Assembly (NCBI GenBank): GCA_035942915.1
Contig: DASZCR010000369.1
Coordinates: 1-25,967, forward strand
DNA: 25,967 nt
Source: DASZCR01 sp035942915
Lineage (GTDB): Bacteria; Acidobacteriota; Blastocatellia; Pyrinomonadales; Pyrinomonadaceae
Direction of reading: 5' to 3'
Shown here: positions 1 through 6,031 of the stretch, piece by piece
Position numbering within the stretch: the stretch's first letter is position 1
Layout of the letters: every line of letters begins with the position of its first letter
Position numbers and translations under genes: made by a program
Notes under the pieces: model-generated
Database searches by the model: none
Told to the model about the DNA's origin: nothing
Seen by the model: only the letters and a program-made list of their open reading frames with translations

Positions 1-42
1 CGACCCTTTTGGCTTCTTAGCTTCTTCTGTCTTTTATCCTCT

Positions 43-1716
43 TCAGACGACCAGCTTGCGGACGGTGTCGAGCGTGTCTATCTCGGCGACCGTTTTGTCG
101 TGGCGCAGGCGCAGGATGCGCGGGAAGCGTAGGGCGTAGCCGCCCTTGTGTCGTTTGGATTCCTGCACGCGGTCGAAGGTGACTTCAATGACGATGTGCG
201 GTTCGACGACGCGCACGCGCCCGTGCGCGTATTCCTGCAAGGTGTGCGCCTTGAACCACTCGGTCAGTTCGGCCAACTCGACATCGGTCAGACCCGAATA
301 AGCCTTGCCGATGTTGAGCAGTTCGGGGTCGTCCTCCGAGCGCCGGACGGCGAAGGTGTAGTCCGAGAGCAGGTGTCGGCGTTTGCCGTGACCGACCTCG
401 ACGGAGGTGACGACTACGTCGAGCGTCGCCAGCGCACGTTTCAGCTTGAGCCATTCGCGCCCGCGCTTGCCCGGCTTGTAGGACGAGCGCGGGTCTTTAA
501 TCATCAAGCCCTCGTTGCCGCGTGCGCGTGCGCGTTCAAACTCTTCGTCGAGCGCGCCGGCCTCGCTCATCCGTTGCGCGACGGAGAGGCGGAGGGTGGC
601 TGCCGGGTCGCCGCCGATTAAACGTTCGAGCACGCTGCGACGCGTGGCGAGCGGTTCATCGACGAGAACGCGTCCGTCGCCATAGAGCAGGTCGTAGGCG
701 ATGAAGGCGACGGGTGTGGAGGCGAGAAGTTCCGCGCCGACGCTCTTGCGGCCGAGACGCTTTTGCAGTTCGAGAAACGGCAGAATCTGTTCGCCGTGCG
801 CCGGGACAATTTCGCCGTCGATGACGGCGTCGGAAGCGAGCGCGGCAAGCGGCACGACGAGTTCGGGAAAGCGATGCGTGACCTCGTCGAGCGTGCGCGT
901 GTAGAGCGCGACGCGTCCCTGTTGGACGTGTGCCTGCGCGCGGATGCCGTCGAACTTGTCTTCGACGTAGAACTCTGCGGGCATCGTGCGCGCTACGTCC
1001 GAGAGGTCTGTGGCGGCTGTGGCGAGCATGAACTTGATGGGATGAAACAGGCGCATGTGGACGCCCGCGAGCAGCCCGCGCCGCGCGCGGACGGCCGTCT
1101 CGCCGATGTCGCCCGTGAGCATGTTGACCTGCGCGACCTCCGCGAGCGGGCGCGCAAAAGCGCGCGCGACCGAATCTTCGACGAGTCCTTCCTTCAACCC
1201 GATGCGCAGGTCGCCGACGAGCAGTTTGACCAGATATTTGGCTTCGAGCGGCGTGGCGCGGCGCAACGCTTCGACGAGCAGCGCCTTCTTGTTCTTCGTG
1301 CCGCGCGTCGTGCTGAGCGTTTCGATGAGCGCTTCGGTGGCGGCGAGCGTTATCGTCGGCGCAAAGCCCGCGTTCTTCGTTTCGGCGAACGCTTCGTGCG
1401 CGACCTCGCCGGAGTCGCCGAGGCGGACGTAGCGCGGGCGCAGGTTCTCCACGTCGAGGCCGGTCACTTCGCTGATGGCATCTCGCAGGATGCCTCCTCC
1501 GACGTTCGTCGTGCGCGCGTCGTGGAGCGCAAACTGCTGTCCGGCGAAGTAGCGCGCCGCACGCGCGAGGTCTTCGTCCGACAACTCGTTGAAGTAAGCG
1601 CCGAGCAGCGCCGCCTTCTCAAGTTTCTTGGTCGTCGCCGCGACCTCTTCGGCCACACGCGCGAAGCCCTCAAGCATTGCGCCCGTTGCGACCGACGTTT
1701 TTTTAACTCGTCCCAT
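43..1716 (-). CDS. ATP-dependent DNA ligase (LigB/archaeal-like type)
   Basis: The product seals nicks in duplex DNA with ATP as adenylate donor. It has an N-terminal ligase DNA-binding region (about residues 15-225), then the nucleotidyltransferase core. Motif I is EDKFDGIR with the adenylated lysine at about K254, motif III is DGEIVP (about 300), motif IV is EGLMIKD (about 402-408) and motif V is WLKLKR (about 422-427). A C-terminal OB-fold region follows. At 557 residues it has the size of archaeal and bacterial LigB-type enzymes, far larger than minimal LigD/LigC ligases. I chose the ATG at 1716 because AAAGGGATG lies just upstream; an ATG ten codons earlier (1746) lies inside a hairpin arm and lacks a ribosome site. 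Bacteria normally replicate with an NAD-dependent ligase, so this is probably an accessory repair ligase. No helicase or nuclease partner gene is visible, but its downstream side is cut by the window edge. Confidence 0.95.
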   Translation of the reverse strand: MGRVKKTSVATGAMLEGFARVAEEVAATTKKLEKAALLGAYFNELSDEDLARAARYFAGQQFALHDARTTNVGGGILRDAISEVTGLDVENLRPRYVRLGDSGEVAHEAFAETKNAGFAPTITLAATEALIETLSTTRGTKNKKALLVEALRRATPLEAKYLVKLLVGDLRIGLKEGLVEDSVARAFARPLAEVAQVNMLTGDIGETAVRARRGLLAGVHMRLFHPIKFMLATAATDLSDVARTMPAEFYVEDKFDGIRAQAHVQQGRVALYTRTLDEVTHRFPELVVPLAALASDAVIDGEIVPAHGEQILPFLELQKRLGRKSVGAELLASTPVAFIAYDLLYGDGRVLVDEPLATRRSVLERLIGGDPAATLRLSVAQRMSEAGALDEEFERARARGNEGLMIKDPRSSYKPGKRGREWLKLKRALATLDVVVTSVEVGHGKRRHLLSDYTFAVRRSEDDPELLNIGKAYSGLTDVELAELTEWFKAHTLQEYAHGRVRVVEPHIVIEVTFDRVQESKRHKGGYALRFPRILRLRHDKTVAEIDTLDTVRKLVV

Positions 1717-1729
1717 GTTCAACTCATCC

Positions 1730-1795
1730 CTTTGCGCTTCCCGCATCTCGCGCGTGAGATGAACTGTTCACGCGCGAGATGCTGAAGGCGCAAAG
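1730..1795. repeat. Long inverted repeat / hairpin upstream of the ligase gene
   Basis: The arms 1744-1757 and 1768-1781 are perfect 14-bp complements (CATCTCGCGCGTGA) around a 10-nt loop. With one small bulge the pairing extends to 1730 and 1795, about 28 bp in all. It follows the stop of the B12-binding gene by 10 nt and ends against the ligase ribosome site. It could terminate the upstream gene, stabilise mRNA, or mask the ligase ribosome site. There is no T-tract. Confidence 0.75.
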
Positions 1796-1804
1796 AAGAC
1801 CTGT

Positions 1805-2752
1805 TCAGGCAGTCATCATCTGTTTGGCTTCGACGCGGACGGCCTCTTCGTCGTTCGGTGCGCCGAAGAGTTCAGGATGGAGTATGCGCGCGAGGATTTC
1901 CGCGCCGTCAACGACGCGCGGCCCCGGACGGCTGAAGTAAGAGGTCGCATCGACAGCCCAGACGCGGCCGCTCGTGACGGCGGGCAGTTCGTGCCAACCC
2001 GCAGGCAGATGCGCCGTCCTGAGCGCACGCAGGATGTCCTCCTTGTAATAGCCGCAGGGGATGAGGACGATGACTTCGGGCGCATAGTCGCGTATCGCTT
2101 CGGCCGTCGTCGTGACGGACTTTGCGCCCGCGCGTCCGAAGGCGTGGTCGCCGCCCGCGCAGGCCACCTGTTCGGGAACCCAGTGGCCGGGCGCAAACGG
2201 CGGCTCAAGCCATTCGAGCATCAGCGTTCGCGGCCGCTCTGCGACATCTTTCGTGACGGAGGCGAGCCGTTCGAGACGCGCTTGCAGAGTGGCGACGAGA
2301 GCTTCGGCCTGTGCTTCCCTTCCGGTGAGCGCGCCGACGGTGCGGATGTTCGAGAAGATGTCTGCGATGGTGTTCGGTTCGAGCGAGACGACGCGCAGGT
2401 CTGCGTCGAACATGCGCGCGGCGCGCTCGACCGTCCGGTAGCTGACGGCGCAGACCTCGCAGAGTTCCTGCGTGATGATTAAGTCTGGACGGAGCGTGCG
2501 CAGGAGTTCCTCGTCGAGTTCGTAGATGGAGCCGTGACCGTCGAGTTGTGTGCGGACGGCGTGGTCAATCTCGCGGCTCGACAGGCGCTCGTGCGAGATG
2601 CGACTGGCCGTCAGTCGCGGCTTCTCCGAAACCTCCGGCGGAAAGTCGCACTCGTGCGTGATGCCGACGAGGGCGTCCGCGAGTCCGAGCGCGCAGACAA
2701 TCTCTGTGGCCGACGGCAGAAGCGAGACGATGCGCGGCGCATGTGTGCTCAT
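1805..2752 (-). CDS. BtuF-like cobalamin-binding periplasmic-binding-fold protein
   Basis: This is a 315-residue class III periplasmic-binding-protein fold of the BtuF/FhuD type. The N-terminus APRIVSLLPSATEIVCALGL is typical of BtuF-like cobalamin-binding proteins, and a central stretch LRPDLIITQEL ends the first lobe. A CxxC pair (C98, C101, in ELCEVCAVS) sits where related unexported members have it. The ATG at 2752 gives a compact start directly before the fold; an upstream in-frame ATG at 2830 would add 26 polar residues that do not look like a signal peptide. No signal peptide or lipobox is visible, so the protein may be cytoplasmic rather than a transporter subunit, and no btuC/btuD is adjacent. 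The family call is firm; the ligand (B12, haem or another metal chelate) is inferred. Confidence 0.85.
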   Translation of the reverse strand: MSTHAPRIVSLLPSATEIVCALGLADALVGITHECDFPPEVSEKPRLTASRISHERLSSREIDHAVRTQLDGHGSIYELDEELLRTLRPDLIITQELCEVCAVSYRTVERAARMFDADLRVVSLEPNTIADIFSNIRTVGALTGREAQAEALVATLQARLERLASVTKDVAERPRTLMLEWLEPPFAPGHWVPEQVACAGGDHAFGRAGAKSVTTTAEAIRDYAPEVIVLIPCGYYKEDILRALRTAHLPAGWHELPAVTSGRVWAVDATSYFSRPGPRVVDGAEILARILHPELFGAPNDEEAVRVEAKQMMTA

Positions 2753-2859
2753 AAAATGGTCTCTATTCGTTCGACTTTGACGCGAAGGCTGATGCCGGAG
2801 AGGTTGGCGCACGGGGACGCCGCCTGTCAAGAATCGCCGTCCGCCCGACGGCCGCGCCT

Positions 2860-2888
2860 TTTACGCCCGCGCGGCGACGGGTTACAAT
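2860..2888 (+). promoter_or_regulatory. Candidate sigma70-type promoter for the nitroreductase gene
   Basis: TTTACG (2860-2865) and TACAAT (2883-2888) are separated by 17 nt, about 60 nt before the gene. The rest of the 195-nt divergent gap 2753-2947 holds no gene. I see only this promoter and the ribosome site AAGGGGGG just before the ATG. Confidence 0.5.
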
Positions 2889-2947
2889 CTAAGCTTTCGG
2901 ATTTGCACTTCGCGTCCGGCCAGACCAACAAGGGGGGAAGCACATCG

Positions 2948-3646
2948 ATGTTGCAGGACAAACCGACCGACTATCCGACGACGCAGGCCGATGGCTCGCC
3001 GCTCAAGCCGTTCACGGAGGCCATCCTCGAACGGCGTGCGACGCAGAGTTTTCTGCCCGACGAAGTGCCGCAGGAATATCTGGACGCTATCCTCAGATTC
3101 GGGACGCAGGCTCCGTCGGGTTATAATCTACAGCCCTGGCGTTTCGTCGTCGTGCGCGACGCGGAGAACCGCAGGCGTCTGCAACAGGTCGCTTTCCGTC
3201 AGGCTAAGGTGGCCGAAGCGCCCGTCGTCGTCATCGCCGTCGGCATGAAGGAAGAATGGAAGGAGACGGCCGGAGAGGTCTTCCGTGAAGGCGCGGCGCG
3301 CGGCGCGGGCAACCCCGCGACGGTCGAACAGTACAGCCGGCAGGCCGTCGGCTTCGTCTCCACGATAGACGCGCCGAAGTGGGTCACGCGGCAGACGATG
3401 ATAGCGCTGACGACGATGATGTATGCGGCCGAGGTTTACGGCTTCGACACCGCGCCGATGGAGGGCTTCGACGCTGAGGGCGTCAAGCGCGAGTTCGGCA
3501 TCCCTGAAGAGGGCGAGGTCGTCGCCCTGCTCGCCATCGGTCGCGGGCGTGAGCCGGACAAGCCCTACACGGGGCGCTTCCCACTGAGCCGCGTCGTCTA
3601 TGCCGAACAGTTCGGCGAGGCATGGCCGGACGCTTCGCAAAGGTAG
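2948..3646 (+). CDS. Nitroreductase-family FMN-dependent oxidoreductase
   Basis: The 232-residue product is a nitroreductase-fold flavoprotein, expected to bind FMN and use NAD(P)H in the cytoplasm. The FMN-binding signature ERRATQSF is followed by APSGYNLQPWRFVVV, the classic PSGxNxQPW element of the family. A C-terminal AIGRGREPDKP stretch resembles the usual AxGYPxE-like region. The ATG at 2948 is preceded by a strong AAGGGGGG ribosome site and a promoter-like element; the open frame extends further upstream but without a plausible start. The gene is divergent from the B12-binding protein. I considered BluB (the DMB synthase of B12 synthesis, also of this fold) but do not see its signature, so the substrate is unknown. 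Confidence 0.9.
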   Translation: MLQDKPTDYPTTQADGSPLKPFTEAILERRATQSFLPDEVPQEYLDAILRFGTQAPSGYNLQPWRFVVVRDAENRRRLQQVAFRQAKVAEAPVVVIAVGMKEEWKETAGEVFREGAARGAGNPATVEQYSRQAVGFVSTIDAPKWVTRQTMIALTTMMYAAEVYGFDTAPMEGFDAEGVKREFGIPEEGEVVALLAIGRGREPDKPYTGRFPLSRVVYAEQFGEAWPDASQR

Positions 3647-3666
3647 GGATGAGTGATGAGTGACGA
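3646..3666 (+). repeat. Three in-phase heptamers at the start of the VOC gene
   Basis: The units gggatga, gtgatga and gtgacga run in tandem. They begin at the last base of the nitroreductase stop codon and supply the first codons of the next gene (GTG at 3653, ATG at 3656). The same unit recurs at 4061-4137. Confidence 0.75.
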
Positions 3667-4078
3667 GAGCATGACGCAGGCAGCATCGGAAGCAGTAGGA
3701 GCAGAGGGCGCACGCCTGGCAGGCGTGGTTGACCACATCGCCGTGAAGTCCACAGACATTCGCGCCGACGTGGAGGAATACGCGCGTCTCGGCTTTCGCG
3801 TCGAGACGCTCTACGACGACTGGGCGATGCTGCGCGACGCGCGCGGCTTCGGCGTCGCGCTGCTCGCGCCCGGCTCGAAACATCCGCCGCACATGGGGCT
3901 TAAGGTCGAGACGCGCGAGCAGTTGGAGGAGGCCGCGCGCCGCGAGAATCGCCCCGTCAAAGAGCACCGCGACCGCTCGCTCTCCTTCTACACGCGCGGC
4001 GTCGCCGGGCAGGCGCTCGAAGTCATCTACTATCCGCCCGACTATGCTCACGGCAAAGAAGTGACGGGTGATGGGTGA
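3656..4078 (+). CDS. VOC/glyoxalase-fold small protein
   Basis: This 140-residue protein contains one vicinal-oxygen-chelate module. It begins at VDHIAVKSTDI (H27), continues with LGFRVETLYDD and VALLAPGSK, and ends with ALEVIYYPP (E122). H27, H76 or H79, and E122 fit the usual metal-ligand pattern. Such proteins are normally dimers with varied functions (lyase, isomerase, dioxygenase, resistance), so the substrate cannot be inferred. The start is ambiguous among GTG 3653, ATG 3656 and ATG 3671; I prefer 3656 because AGGTAGGGAT lies just upstream. Both ends of the coding sequence consist of 7-bp repeat units: MSDE at the N-terminus and VTGDG at the C-terminus. Ten bases separate it from the nitroreductase gene, suggesting co-transcription. 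Confidence 0.85.
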   Translation: MSDESMTQAASEAVGAEGARLAGVVDHIAVKSTDIRADVEEYARLGFRVETLYDDWAMLRDARGFGVALLAPGSKHPPHMGLKVETREQLEEAARRENRPVKEHRDRSLSFYTRGVAGQALEVIYYPPDYAHGKEVTGDG

Positions 4079-4181
4079 TAGGTAATAAGAGACGAGTGAT
4101 AAGTGACGAGTGATAAGTGATAAGTGATAGGTGATAAGAGAAAAGCTTCTTTCCTATCACCCATCACCCATCACCCATCAC
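4061..4181. repeat. Heptamer tandem repeat array with inverted copies
   Basis: Eleven heptamers in perfect phase occupy 4061-4137. They are variants of GTGAYRR: gtgacgg, gtgatgg, gtgatag, gtaataa, gagacga, and then gtgataa, gtgacga and gtgatag types. After a spacer containing AAGCTT, four units in reverse orientation follow (4154-4181: ctatcac and three ccatcac). The first unit begins inside the VOC coding sequence, whose stop TGA lies within the third unit. The repeats fill the whole gap up to 12 nt before tatA. Confidence 0.9.
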
Positions 4182-4188
4182 TATTTTT
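4061..4188 (+). terminator. Possible repeat-built terminator after the VOC gene
   Basis: Units 4061-4081 can pair with 4154-4174 with one mismatch in 21 positions, and internal repeats can form shorter alternatives. The inverted units are followed by TATTTTTA (4182-4189). The long loop makes an intrinsic terminator plausible but not certain. Confidence 0.4.
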
Positions 4189-4193
4189 AAGCT

Positions 4194-4667
4194 ATGCCTT
4201 TACTGTTTTTAGAATTTTTCGGGACAGGGGAGATGCTCCTCATCGCGCTGGTGGCGCTCATCGTCTTCGGGCCGCGTAAGCTGCCTGAGATTGGGCGCAC
4301 GATTGGCAAGAGTCTGGGCGAGTTCAAGCGCGCGTCCGAGGATTTCAAGCGGACTTGGGAACGCGAGGTGGAGGTCGAGCGCATCGGCCGCGACCTGCGC
4401 GTTGACCGCGACGTGAAGTCTGCTCTCTCCTTCAGCACGGACACTTCTCTGTCGAGCGCGGGCACGACGGCGAATCCGGCCGTCCCGGTCGCAGAAGCGT
4501 CTGCGGCTGAGCCGACGACGGCCGCCGAGCCGATGACGGCAGCCGCGCACGAAGGCAGCGTCGCGCGCGGCACGACACAGACGGCGACGCCTCCGGTCTC
4601 GGCAGACGAGACGCAGACGCCCGCGCCAGAGACCGACACGCAAACTTCCAAACAGGACTGGCTCTAA
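4194..4667 (+). CDS. tatA: Sec-independent protein translocase TatA/TatB-family subunit
   Basis: This is a membrane subunit of the twin-arginine translocase, which exports folded proteins. It has a short N-terminal transmembrane helix (about residues 12-25, EMLLIALVALIVF), the hinge FGPRKLPEIGR and an amphipathic helix to about residue 60. A long tail rich in Ala, Thr, Pro and Glu extends to residue 157. The conserved FGP-KLP-G pattern is diagnostic. The length and tail are closer to TatB-like proteins, while a two-gene tat operon in this kind of bacterium would need one bifunctional TatA/B subunit; I cannot separate the two from sequence alone. tatC follows 15 nt downstream, so the two are surely co-transcribed. 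No clear ribosome site precedes the ATG; the preceding bases are T-rich and adjoin the heptamer array. Confidence 0.93.
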   Translation: MPLLFLEFFGTGEMLLIALVALIVFGPRKLPEIGRTIGKSLGEFKRASEDFKRTWEREVEVERIGRDLRVDRDVKSALSFSTDTSLSSAGTTANPAVPVAEASAAEPTTAAEPMTAAAHEGSVARGTTQTATPPVSADETQTPAPETDTQTSKQDWL

Positions 4668-4682
4668 CCCGACGAGACGTTG

Positions 4683-5774
4683 ATGGCTACCACTCTGGCA
4701 GACAAAGAGACGGATGCGGATGAGGACGAGGGCGGTCGTGAGACCGGGTCGCGCCTCGGCGGTCAGATGTCTTTTCTCGAACATCTGGACGAGTTGAGAC
4801 GGCGTATCATGCGCTCGGCCGTCTTCGTCGTGCTCGCGCTGATAGGCTGCTGGTTCGTCTCCAACCACATCTACAATTTTCTCTCCATCCCCGTCCGCCG
4901 CGCGCTGGCCGAAGCGCAGCGCCGTCCCATCCCGCTCGAAGGGCTGACGGGTCAGGAGGCCATCGCCCCTTTGAGCACGCTCAAGGAAGGAGACAGCGGA
5001 CGCTACGTCTTCTCGGAGGCCACGAAGTTGGGGACAGGCGTGATACCGGAGGGCGCGACCGTGATGGTGCGCGCCGCCAAAGACGCGAAGGGTCAACTCG
5101 GCCTCTACACGGCCGAACCGCTCATCTCCGGCGCGAACGTCATCCCGCAGGGCGTTCGGCTGCCGCTCGACCTCGCCGCGCGCGAGGACGCTCTGCCGGG
5201 CGGCGAAGACCGCCTTGTCGTGACGACGGCGCTCGAACCCTTCTCGCTCTATCTGCAAGTCTCGCTCTACGGCGCTATCTGTCTCTCCGTGCCGTTTCTG
5301 CTCTGGCAAATCTGGGCTTTCGTCTCGCCCGGCCTCTATCCGCATGAGCGCGGCTACGCCCTGCCCTTCGTCGTGCTCTCGACCATCTCGTTCGTCGTCG
5401 GCGCGGCCTTCGCCTACTACGTGCTGTTTCCGCCCGCCGCGCGCTACCTGCTCGGACTCGGACAGGACTTCCGCCTGCTGCTCAAGGCGACCGATTACTT
5501 CGACTTCATCGTGCTGATGATGCTGGCGATGGGACTCGTCTTCCAGATGCCCGCAGTGACCTACATTCTCTCGCGCATCGGCCTCGTGACGGCCGGGTTT
5601 TTGATACGAACGTGGCGGATTGCGCTCGTCGTGATTCTCGTCGCGGCGGCCGTCCTGTCGCCGACCAACGACATCCCGAACATGATGCTTTTCGCCGCGC
5701 CGATGGTCGTCCTCTACCTGCTCTCGATTCTCGTCGCGTGGATTTTCGGAAAACCCCGTCAGGCGGAAGTTTAG
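4683..5774 (+). CDS. tatC: Sec-independent protein translocase TatC, with enlarged first periplasmic loop
   Basis: TatC is the multi-spanning receptor for twin-arginine signal peptides. The diagnostic SFLEHLDELRRRI (residues 30-42) precedes the first membrane helix (about 45-62). The remaining helices follow at about 193-213, 228-249, 273-291, 311-326 and 333-354. The cytoplasmic YPHERGY (E222) matches the conserved loop glutamate region of the family. At 363 residues it is about 100 longer than typical TatC (E. coli about 258). The extra length lies mostly between helices 1 and 2 (about 63-190), in the first periplasmic loop, with a smaller acidic N-terminal extension before the SFLEHL motif. 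The ATG at 4683 is preferred over the adjacent TTG at 4680. Confidence 0.96.
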   Translation: MATTLADKETDADEDEGGRETGSRLGGQMSFLEHLDELRRRIMRSAVFVVLALIGCWFVSNHIYNFLSIPVRRALAEAQRRPIPLEGLTGQEAIAPLSTLKEGDSGRYVFSEATKLGTGVIPEGATVMVRAAKDAKGQLGLYTAEPLISGANVIPQGVRLPLDLAAREDALPGGEDRLVVTTALEPFSLYLQVSLYGAICLSVPFLLWQIWAFVSPGLYPHERGYALPFVVLSTISFVVGAAFAYYVLFPPAARYLLGLGQDFRLLLKATDYFDFIVLMMLAMGLVFQMPAVTYILSRIGLVTAGFLIRTWRIALVVILVAAAVLSPTNDIPNMMLFAAPMVVLYLLSILVAWIFGKPRQAEV

Positions 5775-5812
5775 ACGCTTCGGCGGGCAACCACAGAGCG
5801 CCCTCCGGCATC

Positions 5813-5842
5813 TTGACTGTGTCTCCGACGAGGCTCTAAAAT
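5813..5842 (+). promoter_or_regulatory. Strong candidate sigma70 promoter for the GWxTD gene
   Basis: TTGACT (5813-5818) and TAAAAT (5837-5842) each match the consensus at five of six positions and are 18 nt apart. The predicted transcript would start near 5849 and have a leader of about 180 nt before the ATG at 6032. Confidence 0.65.
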
Positions 5843-5849
5843 CCGTGTG

Positions 5850-6031
5850 CAAGTTCAGGCGACGCGAGGGTTTAGACCCGGTGAAAAGGCACGGGTTCGA
5901 GAGCCACAGCCAAGCAAGCGTCGCCGCTTCTAGCGTCAGGATGTCCTGATTCGGCCGACCCCGAACACGCAACGGCCGCTCAAGTTTCTCGCTTAAAACC
6001 GATTGTCAGTGCAAACACAGGAGTGAAAACG
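5850..6031 (+). promoter_or_regulatory. Structured 5' leader of unknown class
   Basis: The predicted leader can fold into successive helices. GGCGACGC (5858-5865) pairs perfectly with GCGTCGCC (5918-5925) and encloses the hairpin GGGT-TTAG-ACCC (5868-5879); CCCG 5877-5880 with CGGG 5892-5895 offers an alternative. TCAGG/CCTGA (5936-5949) and TTCGG/CCGAA (5950-5965) follow. The leader ends in the ribosome site AGGAG at 6018-6022. I could not match it to a known riboswitch. There is no gene in this stretch. Confidence 0.45.

Noticed and set aside
763..1785. 340-residue plus-strand open frame across the ligase gene
   Set aside because: Shadow of the ligase gene with no recognisable family and no ribosome site.
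2948..3646. BluB (DMB synthase) next to a B12-binding protein
   Set aside because: It shares the nitroreductase fold, but the BluB signature is not seen, and the two genes are divergent.
4061..4181. CRISPR array
   Set aside because: Units are 7 bp and contiguous, without spacers, and no cas gene is present.
5881..5925. tRNA-like stretch with GGGTTCGAGAG
   Set aside because: The bases around the TTCGA do not form a T-arm, and no acceptor or anticodon stem can be made.
4209..5972. 587-residue minus-strand open frame across the tat genes
   Set aside because: It is antisense to tatA and tatC, is rich in Arg/His/Asp/Glu as expected from GC-rich shadow frames, and shows no domain.
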